From the NCBI GenBank assembly GCA_030681645.1, contig JAUXRX010000025.1:186001-250000 (forward strand): a DNA stretch of 64,000 nucleotides, given 5' to 3'. This DNA is from Archangium sp. GTDB lineage: Bacteria > Myxococcota > Myxococcia > Myxococcales > Myxococcaceae. How positions within the stretch are numbered: the stretch's first letter is position 1; the number at the start of each line of letters is the position of its first letter. Under the pieces are notes generated by a model, which saw only the letters and a program-made list of their open reading frames with translations, made no database searches and was not told the origin of the DNA. Below are positions 18,733-27,709 of this stretch, in pieces. Position numbers and translations under genes: made by a program.

Positions 18733-19794
18733 TCAGGCCTTGCCGGTGCCCAGCGTCGCCGCGACGTCAGCCGCGAGGTCGCCCTTCACCTTCTCGATGC
18801 CCTCGCCCACTTCGATGCGGGCCACGCGGCCCACGGTGAGCGTGGTGCCGAGCTTCTTACCGGCGTCGGCGATGACGTCCTTGATCTTCTGCTTGTCGTC
18901 CTTCACCCAGAGCTGATCGACGAGGCAGTTGTTCTCGTAGAACTTCTCGATCTTGCCCGCGATGATCTTGTCCCACATCGCCTCGGGCTTGGTGACCTGC
19001 TCGCGCTTGATGATCTGCGTGAGGGGCACCTTCTCGAGCTTGCCGCTGATCTCGACCATCAGCTTCTCGGCGTCTTCCGAGCGGAGCACGCCGGTGCGGG
19101 CCGGGCCGTCCTTGATGGTGATCTTCCAGGTGTTGGCCAGCTCGTACTTGTAGCTGGCCTTCTCGAGCTCGAGCACGTCTGCGGGCACCTGCTCGCGGCT
19201 GACGTACGCGGGCTTCATCGCGGCCGACTGCATCGCCAGCTCGGTGGCCAGCGCCTTCGCGTCGGCGTGGTTGCTGCCGAGCACCTCGACCAGCGCCGCG
19301 ATGCGGTTGTTCGAGTGCAGGTAGCTGCCCAGCACGCCGTTGCCCTCGACCTGGAAGCGGGCGAAGCGGCGCACGGTGAGGTTCTCGCCGATGGTGGCGA
19401 TCTTCTCGGTGATCAGCTCCTTCACCGGCTTGCCGCTCTCGTGAGGCTGCGCGTGCAGGGCGTCGACGTCGCTGGGGTTGTGCTGCGCGACGTGCTTCAC
19501 CAGGTTCGCGGTGAGGGTGACGAAGTCGGCGTTGCGCGCCACGAAGTCGGTCTCGGAGTTGACCTCGACGATGGCGCCGAGCTTCCCGTCGTCCGACATC
19601 ATCAGGCCCACCAGGCCCTCGGCGGCGACGCGCGCGCCCTTCTTGGCGGCAGAGGCGACGCCCTTCTTGCGCAGCCATTCCTCGGCCTTCACGAAGTCGC
19701 CCGCCGACTCGGTCAGCGCCTTCTTGCAGTCCATCATGCCCGCGCCGGTCTTCTCGCGGAGTTCCTTCACCATCGCAGCGCTGATCTCAGCCAT
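18733..19794 (-). CDS. tsf: Elongation factor Ts
   Basis: A 353-residue nucleotide-exchange factor for EF-Tu. The N-terminal UBA-like domain (ELREKTGAGMMDCKKALTES) and the core motif VEVNSETDFVARNADF are exact for the family, as are MKPAYVSREQVPADV and ARIEVGEGIEKVKGD near the end. It is longer than the 283 residues of E. coli EF-Ts; most of the excess is a stretch of about 60 residues between VPADV (near 205) and GKIEKFYEN (near 275). The ATG at 19794 is preceded by AAGGAG. It follows rpsB as expected, but the RHS gene, not pyrH, comes next. Confidence 0.96.
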   Translation of the reverse strand: MAEISAAMVKELREKTGAGMMDCKKALTESAGDFVKAEEWLRKKGVASAAKKGARVAAEGLVGLMMSDDGKLGAIVEVNSETDFVARNADFVTLTANLVKHVAQHNPSDVDALHAQPHESGKPVKELITEKIATIGENLTVRRFARFQVEGNGVLGSYLHSNNRIAALVEVLGSNHADAKALATELAMQSAAMKPAYVSREQVPADVLELEKASYKYELANTWKITIKDGPARTGVLRSEDAEKLMVEISGKLEKVPLTQIIKREQVTKPEAMWDKIIAGKIEKFYENNCLVDQLWVKDDKQKIKDVIADAGKKLGTTLTVGRVARIEVGEGIEKVKGDLAADVAATLGTGKA

Positions 19795-19884
19795 GTCATT
19801 GCTCCTTCAATTGAATTTCGAAGATTGGAATTGAAACGAACGAAGCGCCGACTCGGCTTTTGAATGCGCGAGCCGACGCTTCCC

Positions 19885-19918
19885 GTGAACCCCTCGACTT
19901 CGCTCGGGGTGAACGGTG
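19885..19918. repeat. Dispersed inverted repeat, family B, copy 2 (one arm)
   Basis: CCCCTCGACTTCGCTCGGGG followed by TGAACGG, in the 128-base space between rpsB and tsf. Only the right-arm form is present, so it may be a truncated unit. It lies within the transcribed operon. Confidence 0.65.
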
Positions 19919-19922
19919 GTGC

Positions 19923-20882
19923 TTACTCGGCCTTCGCAGCCTCGGCGGCGGCAGGCGCCTCGGTGACGGCAGCGGCGACAGCCTCGCCCTCGGTGGCGGC
20001 AGGCTCGACGGGCTCGAGCGACGTTCCGCCCTTGTGCTCGACGACCGGACCACGACCCTCGCGGCGCGGCGCGCGGCGGCGGGAATCATCACCCGCACCA
20101 CTGCGGCCCTCGTGACGGCGGCGCTCTTCCTGCGCGTCGCGATCGGCGGCGCCAGAAGCGCGGTACCGCGCGGCACCTTCGATGGCGGCGTCGGCGATCT
20201 TGCCCGTGAAGAGCTTGATCGAGCGGATCGCGTCGTCGTTGCCCGGGATCACGTAGTCGATGCCTTCGGGATCGCAGTTGGTGTCGACCAGGCCGATCAC
20301 CGGAATGCCGAGGCGGTTGGCCTCGTGCACGGCGAGCGCTTCCTTCTTGGGGTCGATCACGAAGACCGCGCCGGGGAGGCGGCTGGTGTTCTTGATGCCG
20401 CCCAGGTTCTTCTCGAGCTTCTCGCGCTCACGCTCGAGGCCCGCGACTTCCTTCTTGGGCAGGCGGGCGTAGGTGCCGTCTTCCGACATCGTCTCGATCG
20501 CCTTGAGGCGGTCGATGCCCTGCTTGATGGTCTTGAAGTTGGTGAGCGTGCCGCCCAGCCACCGGTTGGTCACGTGGTACTGCGCCGACCGCGACGCCTC
20601 TTCACGCACCACGTCCTGCGCCTGCTTCTTGGTGCCGACGAAGAGCACCGAGCCACCGCGCGCGGTGACGTCAGAGACGAAGCGCAGGGCCGCACGGGCC
20701 AGCACGACGGTCTTCTGGAGGTCGATGATGTAGATGCCGTTGCGGGCGCCAAAGATGTACGGCTTCATCTTCGGGTTCCAGCGCTTGGTCTGGTGACCGA
20801 AGTGCACTCCGGCCTCCAGCATCTGGCGCATCGTGATGCCGCCGGCGGGGGCCATCTGCTGCTGCTGCTCAGTCTCGCTCAT
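19923..20882 (-). CDS. rpsB: Ribosomal protein S2 with acidic C-terminal extension
   Basis: A 319-residue protein. Residues from [20 protein letters not shown] to about 250 form the canonical S2 core ([93 protein letters not shown]). The last 70 or so residues are a charged Arg-rich then Ala/Glu-rich tail absent from E. coli S2. The ATG at 20882 ([15 protein letters not shown]) is chosen; AAGGA lies ten bases upstream. First gene of the rpsB-tsf operon, with a 190-base leader. Confidence 0.97.
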   Translation of the reverse strand: MSETEQQQQMAPAGGITMRQMLEAGVHFGHQTKRWNPKMKPYIFGARNGIYIIDLQKTVVLARAALRFVSDVTARGGSVLFVGTKKQAQDVVREEASRSAQYHVTNRWLGGTLTNFKTIKQGIDRLKAIETMSEDGTYARLPKKEVAGLEREREKLEKNLGGIKNTSRLPGAVFVIDPKKEALAVHEANRLGIPVIGLVDTNCDPEGIDYVIPGNDDAIRSIKLFTGKIADAAIEGAARYRASGAADRDAQEERRRHEGRSGAGDDSRRRAPRREGRGPVVEHKGGTSLEPVEPAATEGEAVAAAVTEAPAAAEAAKAE

Positions 20883-20942
20883 GGTTGCTACGTCCTTACG
20901 TGCTGCTTTGGTTGTGATCCGCCACGTGCCCGTTTCCACTTC

Positions 20943-20964
20943 GGTTCTCTCGACGAGAGAAACC
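20943..20964 (-). promoter_or_regulatory. Hairpin in the rpsB leader
   Basis: The minus strand reads TTTCTCTCGTCGAGAGAA, an eight-pair perfect stem with a one-base turn (so the real loop opens a pair or two). It is in the presumed 5' untranslated region, 60-80 bases before the rpsB start. S2 operons are often autoregulated through leader structures, so this could be part of one, but no known leader family was matched. Confidence 0.4.
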
Positions 20965-21079
20965 TCCGGCATCGACTCTCGACCCCATGTCGGGAGCACC
21001 GCGGCCGGCGTGGCACGTGTGAGTATTTTTGCTGCCGCCCCACCCCGCCTGTCCGAGCGCGAAAGAGGGACGCGGAGGC

Positions 21080-21108
21080 GTGTAACAGACGCTTCCGATC
21101 GATCGCAA
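21080..21108 (-). promoter_or_regulatory. Candidate rpsB promoter
   Basis: TTGCGA (minus strand, 21103-21108) and TTACAC (21080-21085) are 17 bases apart. The -10 box is poor, so this is a weak prediction. It would give a leader of about 190 bases. Confidence 0.3.
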
Positions 21109-21127
21109 GCTTTCAGCAGGCGCAGAT

Positions 21128-22027
21128 TCAGCGCTCGAACACGAGCGGCAGCGTCACCCGGCTCTGGCTCGCGCGTCTCGGAAACGCGTGCTTTTCCAGG
21201 GCCTTACGAGCAGCCGCGAGCAGTCGGCGTCGACCCGCGGCGTGCTCGGGGACCGTGCGCGTGGTGTCGGCCAGCGTGCGCAGCTCGCGAACGCGACCGG
21301 CGGCCGTGACGGTGAAGCCCAGCGAGAGCAGCCCGGCGAGCGGAAGGCCGGCCTGGAGCACGGGCCCGATCGCCCCGGTGACCTCGCCGATCGCGTCGCC
21401 CAGGGCCTTCTCGGGGAGCGGTCCCTCGATGAACGGCCGGGGCTGCACGAACCAGCCGTGGATCACCAGGCGGCCTTCGGTGGGGTCCATCGAGCCGTCG
21501 ACGCGGCGCACGCCGTGAGGGATGCGGGGGTCGAACGCCACCAGCCGGTTGAAGCGGGCCGGCACTTCGTCGAGGAGCTCGGGCTCTTCCACGGCGCGGG
21601 TGCTCACGAAGCCGCGCCAGAAGTCGAGCACCTCGTCACGCATCAGCAGCGTCTCGCCGCCGCGGAAGGTGCGCTTGCTCCAGTTCGTGAGGGAGAAGAC
21701 GAAGGCGACCGGACCGTGCGGGAGATCGCCGTGCAGCCGCTGCTCGCAGCCGTTCACGTAGCAGCTCAGCCACGGAGGCGAGACGTCGTGGCAGCCCAGC
21801 GTGCGCCGGCCCCACCAGACGAGGCGCTGGTGAAAGGCGTCGTAGGTCTTCTTCGGGAAGTACTCCCAGGCCGGGGTCCGCAGCGCCGTGTACTGGTCGC
21901 GCACGTTCCACAGGTCCCACACGAAGCGATCGGCGGTGGCGCGGCGGGGGTCGGCGAAGCGCGCGTCGAAGTGCGAGCGCAGCGCCTGGGCCTCGTCCGC
22001 GAAGTGGTCGACGACGAGCAGCCTCAC
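21128..22027 (-). CDS. 2OG-Fe(II) oxygenase-like protein with C-terminal beta-strand domain
   Basis: A 299-residue protein. Residues 60-200 have the pattern of prolyl-hydroxylase-type 2-oxoglutarate oxygenases: [20 protein letters not shown] carries a possible His-x-Asp iron ligand pair (HGD), followed by [20 protein letters not shown] and [16 protein letters not shown] with the distal His. Residues 230-299 ([20 protein letters not shown]...) resemble the short TonB/AgmX-like C-terminal domain found in myxobacterial proteins. The GTG at 22027 is the start. Substrate unknown. It lies upstream of rpsB in the same orientation. Confidence 0.65.
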   Translation of the reverse strand: MRLLVVDHFADEAQALRSHFDARFADPRRATADRFVWDLWNVRDQYTALRTPAWEYFPKKTYDAFHQRLVWWGRRTLGCHDVSPPWLSCYVNGCEQRLHGDLPHGPVAFVFSLTNWSKRTFRGGETLLMRDEVLDFWRGFVSTRAVEEPELLDEVPARFNRLVAFDPRIPHGVRRVDGSMDPTEGRLVIHGWFVQPRPFIEGPLPEKALGDAIGEVTGAIGPVLQAGLPLAGLLSLGFTVTAAGRVRELRTLADTTRTVPEHAAGRRRLLAAARKALEKHAFPRRASQSRVTLPLVFER

Positions 22028-22035
22028 TCGCGTGA

Positions 22036-22065
22036 GCCCCTCGACGCCGCTCGGGGTGAACGGGG
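22036..22065. repeat. Dispersed inverted repeat, family B, copy 3 (one arm)
   Basis: GCCCCTCGACGCCGCTCGGGG followed by TGAACGGGG, filling the 43-base gap between the MopE-repeat gene and the oxygenase gene. Confidence 0.65.
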
Positions 22066-22070
22066 CCGGC

Positions 22071-25000
22071 TCAATTGCACGTGAGCGTGCTCGAGAACGT
22101 CCCCACCGGCGTCGACCCGCTGCCCGAATAGAACAGCTTCCCGAACGATGCCCAGTGGGTGAAGCCGCTCTTGTCGCCGGGCCGGCACGCAGGGTCCGCC
22201 GCGCACGCGCCTGACGTGGCTGACAGCTCGACCTCGGAGCCGCCCGGCGTGCGGTTGCCGAGCAGATCGAGCGTGCGCGTCATCACCTGCTTCTTGAACG
22301 TCGACGGGTCCGCCACGTAGCGGATCGCCGAGAGCCAGAGCCCGGTGGCCGACGCGCTGGTGCGCGGCCGCGCGATCGAGTCGACCCCGTTCTGCGTGCC
22401 GTATTCGAAGTACGCGAAGTTGTAGAACGGGTCGTTGGTGAGCCAGAACTGCAGGTCGGCCCGCGGCGTGGTCGCCCCCGAGTCCTTCATCACGTAGGCG
22501 ATCAGGTACTGGTCCGCGCTCGCCGAGTCCTTGAAATAGGTCAGGTCGGGCTCGGTGAGCACGCGCGGCGCGGTCTCGGTGTCGGCCACGGTCTCGGCGT
22601 CCTTCACCGTGCCGTTCTCGTTGACCCGGAAGAAGTTGAGGCTGGTCGAGGTGCTCAGGTACGCGATGGCGATGCGCCGCTGCGTCGCGGTCGACACGCA
22701 CGTCTGGGAAGACAGCCAGTCCACGTGCGCCGAGTCTGCGCCCACGCCCGCCACCGCCGTCGCTGAAGGCGAGATGGTGGTCGAGGTGAGCACCGTCGAC
22801 GCGCAGCCCGGGGCGCGCAGCTCCCAGGCGCCCGCGATGTTGCACGCCTCGACCTGCGCCATCTTGATGCCCGTGCCGTTCTCTCTCCACACCAGCACCA
22901 CGCGGCGCCCGTTGCCCCGCACCACGCGCAGCGAGTCGAGCGTCTGGCTGGTCGACCCCACGAACTGCGTGTACCGGTACGTGCGCTGGGTGCCGTTCGA
23001 GTCGGCGTAGTAGAGGTCGATCTCCGAGTTGTTGTACGACCAGATGCCCGCCGCGATGAAGCCGTCGCCCGCCTGGGCGAAGTCCACGTCGGAGTACGAG
23101 AGCGAGGTGATCGATGTACTCCCGCCCGCGGGCAGGCCCGCCGTATCGAGCCGCTGGAAGGTGATGCCGCTGGCGCCCACGCCCATCAGCAGCGCGCCGC
23201 CGGCGAGCGCATCGGTGCCCGTGCCGTTGGCCCCGCCCGCGCAGCTGGCGGCCGAGTAGTAATAGGGGCGCACCTCGAGGTCCTGGAACGCCGTGGTGCT
23301 CACGTTGGTGGTGCTGGTGATCACCGGCTCATCCACGATGCCGTCGCAGTCGTTGTCCGTGCCGTCGCACGCCGCGGCCGTCGGGCTGCCCGGCGTCGCG
23401 TTGCAGACCACCGCGGTGCCGCCGCCGTTGCACACCTGCACGCCGCTGCGCGCGCACGCGCCCACGCCCGAGGTGCACGCGGTGCCCAGGCCCACGTAGC
23501 CCTCGTCGGTGCTCCCGTTGCAGTTGTCGTCGAGGCCGTTGCAGGTCTCCGCACCCGGCGCGACGTTGCGCACGCAGGTGACGGTGGCCGCCTGGCAGGT
23601 GAGCGTGCCGGGCGCGCAGACGCCCGACTGGCCGGTGCTGCACGCGCCGCCGCCGCCGGGGTTGCCCTCGTCGATGCCCGCTGCACAGTTGTCATCGACG
23701 CCGTTGCACAGCTCAGACGCGGTGGGCTTGATGGCCGAGTTGCCGTCGTTGCAGTCGGTGTTGTTGGTGACACGGCCCGCGACCGGTCCGCACGAGACGA
23801 TCGCCGACGAGGTCGTCGCGCCGAAGCCGTCGGTGTCGCCGTCGGTGTAGTAGCTCTGCGTGGGCAGCCCTTCGTCGATGCCGCCGGTGCAGTTGTCGTT
23901 GATGCCGTTGCAGACCTCGGCCACGCCCGGGCGGATGTTGAGGTTGGCGTCGTTGCAGTCGAGGTTGTTGGTCACCTTCCCGCTCACCGCCGCGCAGGAC
24001 GTCTGGGCCAGCGCGCCCGTCGCGCCGTAGCCGTCTCCGTCGACGTCCGGGTAGTAGCTGAGCACCGAGAGGCCCTCGTCGATGGCCACGTCACAGTCGT
24101 CGTCGATGCTGTTGCAGATCTCGGTGGCGGTGGGCTTCACCGCGGCGTTGAGATCGTTGCAGTCGCTGCTGTTGGTGACGCGCCCGGCGATCGCGCTGCA
24201 CGAAGCCTGGGCCACCGAGCCCGACGCGCCGAAGCCATCGCCGTCGCTGTCGACGTAGTAGTTCTGCGTCGCCACGCCGTTGTCGATGAGGGTGTCGCAG
24301 TTGTCGTCGACGCCGTTGCACATCTCGGCCGCGCCCGGCAGCACGGTGGCGTTGGCGTCGTTGCAGTCGTCGTTCGAGGTGACGCGCCCGGCGACCGGAC
24401 CACACGAGGCCTGCGCCACCGAGCCCAGCCGCCCGCGCCCGTCGGAGTCGGCGTCAGGGTAGTAGTTCTGCGTGGGCAGCCCTTCGTCGATGCCGCCAGC
24501 GCAGTTGTCGTCGACCCCATTGCAGGTCTCGGCCCGCGACGGGTTCACCGCGGCGTTCGCGTCGTTGCAGTCGGTGCGGTTGGTGACGCGCCCGGCGATG
24601 GGCGTACAGCTGGACTGGGCCGTGGCGGCGGCCGAGCCGAAGGTGTCACCGTCTCCATCGGGGTAATAGTTGACGAAGGTGAGGCCCTCGTCGGTCTGGC
24701 CGTCGCAGTCGTCGTCGACCGCGTTGCAGGTCTCGGGCGCCATCGGCTTCACCGCCGGGTTGGCGTCGTTGCAGTCCTGGCTGTTGGTGACCTTGCCCGA
24801 CACCGGCGCGCAGGCTGACTGCGGCGTGGCCGTCGAGGCGCCGAAGCCGTCTCCGTCACCGTCGGTGTAGTACTGCGCGAAGGTCAGGCCGTTGTCGGTG
24901 CCACCCGCGCAGTCGTCGTCGACGCCGTTGCAGAGCTCGGTGGCGGTCGGCCGCACCTGCGCCGAGGCGTCGTTGCAGTCGGTGGTGTTGGTCACCTTGC

Positions 25001-25970
25001 CCGGCACGGCGATGCAGGACGACTGGGCCATCGAGCCGGTGGCGCCGAAGCCGTCGCCGTCCATGTCGGGGTAGTACGAGATGAAGGTGAGCCCTTCGTC
25101 GATCTGCGTGTCGCAGTCGTCATCGGCGCCGTTGCACGTCTCGGGCGCGCCCGGCTTCACCGTGGCGATGGCGTCGTTGCAGTCACTGTCGTTGTCGACC
25201 TTGCCCGGCATCGGCGCGCAGCTGCTCTCGGACTGCGCGGACGCGTCGCCGAAGCCATCACCATCGACGTCGGGGTAGTAGTTGGTGAAGGCGATGCCGT
25301 TGTCCATCTGGCCGTCGCAGTTGTCGTCGACCTTGTTGCAGAGCTCGACCGCGCCCGGCTTGATGGTCGGGTTGTTGTCGTTGCAGTCGCCCGGGTTGCT
25401 CACCCGGCCCTGCACGGACGTCTGGCACGAGTTCATCGGCGCCGAGCTGGCCGCGCCGAAGCCGTCGCCGTCAGCGTCCGTGTAGAAGTCCTGGAAGGGG
25501 AGGCCGTTGTCGCGCGTGCCGTCGCAGTCTTCGTCGACGCCGTTGCAGATCTCGGCCTGGCCCGGGCGGATCGCGGGATCCTGATCGTTGCAGTCGCCTG
25601 ACTGCGTGACGCTGCCCATCGGAGGGCCCTTGCAGCCTTCGCCGGTCCGCGTGTCGCCGACGCCGTCGCCGTCTTCGTCGCGGTAGTACGCGACCACGGG
25701 GAGCCCTTCGTCGATCTGCTGGTTGCAGTTGTCGTCGACGCCGTTACAGACCTCGAGCGCCCCCGGGTACGCGACGGGATCGCGATCGTTGCAGTCGACC
25801 ACCGCTTCCAGCGCGCAGTCGCCGGTGCCGGAAAAGCCGTCGCCGTCGTTGTCGAGGCAGACGCTGGTGGGCAAGGGCGTCGAGCCCGCGTCGACGACGG
25901 GAGAAAGAGGCGTCTCTTTTCCACACGCGCTGAGCGCGAGGGCAATGCAGACCGCGAGACTGCGAGTCAT
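22071..25970 (-). CDS. Large MopE-repeat (putative metal-binding) lipoprotein
   Basis: A 1299-residue exported protein. The signal MTRSLAVCIALALSACG has lipobox LSAC. Residues about 45-850 contain eleven modules of roughly 67 residues, each with a DCND box, a P-G-x-x-E-x-C-N-G-x-D-D-(N/D)-C box and a YYxDxDGDGFG acidic loop, followed by two shorter modules, thirteen C-N-G-x-D-D-C boxes in all. This is the copper-binding MopE/PF11617 style; the DGDG loops also suit calcium. The last 400 residues are beta-rich, without repeats, and probably form a propeller-like domain. The ATG at 25970 is chosen because the lipoprotein signal begins there. Confidence 0.85.
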   Translation of the reverse strand: MTRSLAVCIALALSACGKETPLSPVVDAGSTPLPTSVCLDNDGDGFSGTGDCALEAVVDCNDRDPVAYPGALEVCNGVDDNCNQQIDEGLPVVAYYRDEDGDGVGDTRTGEGCKGPPMGSVTQSGDCNDQDPAIRPGQAEICNGVDEDCDGTRDNGLPFQDFYTDADGDGFGAASSAPMNSCQTSVQGRVSNPGDCNDNNPTIKPGAVELCNKVDDNCDGQMDNGIAFTNYYPDVDGDGFGDASAQSESSCAPMPGKVDNDSDCNDAIATVKPGAPETCNGADDDCDTQIDEGLTFISYYPDMDGDGFGATGSMAQSSCIAVPGKVTNTTDCNDASAQVRPTATELCNGVDDDCAGGTDNGLTFAQYYTDGDGDGFGASTATPQSACAPVSGKVTNSQDCNDANPAVKPMAPETCNAVDDDCDGQTDEGLTFVNYYPDGDGDTFGSAAATAQSSCTPIAGRVTNRTDCNDANAAVNPSRAETCNGVDDNCAGGIDEGLPTQNYYPDADSDGRGRLGSVAQASCGPVAGRVTSNDDCNDANATVLPGAAEMCNGVDDNCDTLIDNGVATQNYYVDSDGDGFGASGSVAQASCSAIAGRVTNSSDCNDLNAAVKPTATEICNSIDDDCDVAIDEGLSVLSYYPDVDGDGYGATGALAQTSCAAVSGKVTNNLDCNDANLNIRPGVAEVCNGINDNCTGGIDEGLPTQSYYTDGDTDGFGATTSSAIVSCGPVAGRVTNNTDCNDGNSAIKPTASELCNGVDDNCAAGIDEGNPGGGGACSTGQSGVCAPGTLTCQAATVTCVRNVAPGAETCNGLDDNCNGSTDEGYVGLGTACTSGVGACARSGVQVCNGGGTAVVCNATPGSPTAAACDGTDNDCDGIVDEPVITSTTNVSTTAFQDLEVRPYYYSAASCAGGANGTGTDALAGGALLMGVGASGITFQRLDTAGLPAGGSTSITSLSYSDVDFAQAGDGFIAAGIWSYNNSEIDLYYADSNGTQRTYRYTQFVGSTSQTLDSLRVVRGNGRRVVLVWRENGTGIKMAQVEACNIAGAWELRAPGCASTVLTSTTISPSATAVAGVGADSAHVDWLSSQTCVSTATQRRIAIAYLSTSTSLNFFRVNENGTVKDAETVADTETAPRVLTEPDLTYFKDSASADQYLIAYVMKDSGATTPRADLQFWLTNDPFYNFAYFEYGTQNGVDSIARPRTSASATGLWLSAIRYVADPSTFKKQVMTRTLDLLGNRTPGGSEVELSATSGACAADPACRPGDKSGFTHWASFGKLFYSGSGSTPVGTFSSTLTCN
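23338..25860 (-). repeat. Tandem coding repeats of the MopE-like gene
   Basis: About eleven diverged units of around 200 bp, each encoding DCND...CNGxDDxC...DGDGFG. The periodic GTCGTTGCAGTC and GTCGTCGAC strings on the plus strand mark them. Recombination between units could change repeat number. Confidence 0.85.
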
Positions 25971-26094
25971 CGGGAATCCTTGGGAGTTGCCACCCTGTAC
26001 CCGATGGCGGGAGGTGTGGGCAAACCCGCGACCCGGGTCTGTGTCACCCCGTTGAATCACCAGTCAACACGGGGTGTTGCGATACAAGGCCCGG

Positions 26095-27678
26095 GTGCCC
26101 CGGGTGCTCTTCATCGAGAACCACGACTCGTTTTCGTGGAACGTCATCGACGCCCTGCCCTTCGCGCGCGGGCAGATCGAGGTGCTCGGGCCGGCCGAAG
26201 CGTGGGCCGCGCTGGATCATTCAGAGGTCGTGGTGATGGGCCCAGGCCCGACCGATCCGATGCGCGCGGGGTTGATCGACCTGGTGCGCGAGGTGGCCCG
26301 CCGGAGGCTGCCGTTCCTCGGCGTGTGCCTGGGGCATCAAGCGCTCGGCCTCGCGTTCGGCGCGAGGCTGGTCCGTTCAGCACCGGCGCACGGCAAGCGG
26401 GCCACCGCACACTTCTCGAACTTCGCGGGGCTCGAAGGGCCCGTCGAGGTGATGCGCTACCACTCCCTGTCGCTGACCGAAGTCGCGTCGCCGCTCAAGG
26501 TGATGGCCTCGCTCGCGGACGGCACGGTGATGGCGATCGAGCACGAGTCGTTGCCGATGGCGGGCGTGCAGTTCCACCCCGATTCGTTCGGAACGCCGAG
26601 GGGCCGCGACCTGCTCGCAAACTGGTTCAAGAGATCCCCTCTCCCTGCGCAGCGGGGAGAGAGTCAGGGTGAGGGGCCACTTCCAACCCCATCGACACCA
26701 CTGAAGCTCTCCACCCTGTTGAGCCGCGATGACTTCGCCCTGCTGGGGCCAGGTTTCTCAACCCACGGCCACTGGACGCTGCTCGAAGACCTCCACGAAG
26801 GTGATGGAGCCCTCTGGTACGCGAGCGCAGAATCGAAAACGCCCACCCGCCTCGCCGGTCGAGCCACCACCGTCGAGCCGATCTTCGATGTCCCCGCACA
26901 CCCGCTGCGTCCCCGCCTCGACGAGACCGGCTTCCTCGAAGGCGTCTCCACCATCCGCGAACACATCGCCGCGGGCGACGTCTACCAGGTCAACCTCACG
27001 CTCCGCGCCCAGCTCGACTGCCCCACCGGAGCCGCGCTCCTCACCACGCTCTGCCGCACCGCCGTGCCCCGCTTCGCCGCCTGGGTGAAGACGCGCGCGA
27101 CGGGCGAGCTGGTCTCCGCCAGCCCCGAGCTGTTGGTGGAGACGCGCGATCGCTGGATCCACGTCGAGCCGATGAAAGGCACCGCGCCGCCCGCGCAGCG
27201 CGCCTGGCTCGAGGCGAGCGAGAAGGACCGCGCCGAGCTGGCGATGATCACCGATCTCCTGCGCGACGATCTGCACCGGCTCTGCGTGCCCTGCTCGGTG
27301 CACGTGCGCAACGAGCGGCGCATGATCGAGCTCCCCTACGTGGTGCAGGCGGTGGCGGACGTCGAAGGCGAGCTCGAGGCAGGCACGACGCTGCAGCAGG
27401 TGCTCGACGTGGTGCACCCCGGGGGCTCGGTGACCGGCGCGCCCAGGGAAGCCGCGCTCGAAGACATCGCGATGCTCGAGCGGGACCCGCGAGGCGCCTA
27501 CTGCGGCACGCTGGGGCTCGAGGCAGACGGGGCAGCGCGCTTCGCGCTCCTCATCCGCACGGCCGAGCGGCGCGGCGCCGGCTGGAGCTACGGCGTGGGC
27601 AGCGGCATCACCTGGGACTCCGACCCACACGCCGAGCTCGACGAGGTGCGCCTCAAGCTCGGCGCGCTGGGGCCCTGA
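26095..27678 (+). CDS. pabB: Fused aminodeoxychorismate synthase (PabA-PabB)
   Basis: A 527-residue bifunctional enzyme making 4-amino-4-deoxychorismate for folate synthesis. Residues 1-180 are a class I glutamine amidotransferase: FIENHDSFSWN, VVMGPGPTDP, the nucleophile in GVCLGHQALGLAFG (Cys near 78), and VQFHPDSFG, where the catalytic Glu of the usual HPE is Asp. Residues about 290-527 are the chorismate-binding domain (AGDVYQVNLT, VEPMKGTAPP, DLLRDDLHRLC, HPGGSVTGAP, YCGTLGL, YGVGSGITWDSDP). PMKGTAP favours PabB over TrpE. The linker at residues 181-195 is encoded by repeat A. The GTG at 26095, behind AAGG, is preferred over GTG 26074. Confidence 0.9.
   Translation: MPRVLFIENHDSFSWNVIDALPFARGQIEVLGPAEAWAALDHSEVVVMGPGPTDPMRAGLIDLVREVARRRLPFLGVCLGHQALGLAFGARLVRSAPAHGKRATAHFSNFAGLEGPVEVMRYHSLSLTEVASPLKVMASLADGTVMAIEHESLPMAGVQFHPDSFGTPRGRDLLANWFKRSPLPAQRGESQGEGPLPTPSTPLKLSTLLSRDDFALLGPGFSTHGHWTLLEDLHEGDGALWYASAESKTPTRLAGRATTVEPIFDVPAHPLRPRLDETGFLEGVSTIREHIAAGDVYQVNLTLRAQLDCPTGAALLTTLCRTAVPRFAAWVKTRATGELVSASPELLVETRDRWIHVEPMKGTAPPAQRAWLEASEKDRAELAMITDLLRDDLHRLCVPCSVHVRNERRMIELPYVVQAVADVEGELEAGTTLQQVLDVVHPGGSVTGAPREAALEDIAMLERDPRGAYCGTLGLEADGAARFALLIRTAERRGAGWSYGVGSGITWDSDPHAELDEVRLKLGALGP
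26637..26678. repeat. Dispersed repeat, family A, copy 4, inside pabB
   Basis: CCCTCTCCCTGCGCAGCGGGGAGAGAGTCAGGGTGAGGGG lies in frame within the coding sequence and is translated as SPLPAQRGESQGEGP, exactly between the amidotransferase and chorismate-binding domains. Confidence 0.8.
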
Positions 27679-27709
27679 CCCCTGTGCGGGGGAGAGGGCG
27701 AACCAGAGC

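Noticed and set aside
23338-25860. Regular repeats resembling a CRISPR array
   Set aside because: The unit is about 200 bp, coding, diverged and in frame with MopE modules. There are no short identical repeats with unique spacers.
27679-27709. Further copy of repeat A after pabB
   Set aside because: CCCCTGTGCGGGGGAGAGGGCGAA shares only a short core with the repeat; too little to count as a copy.
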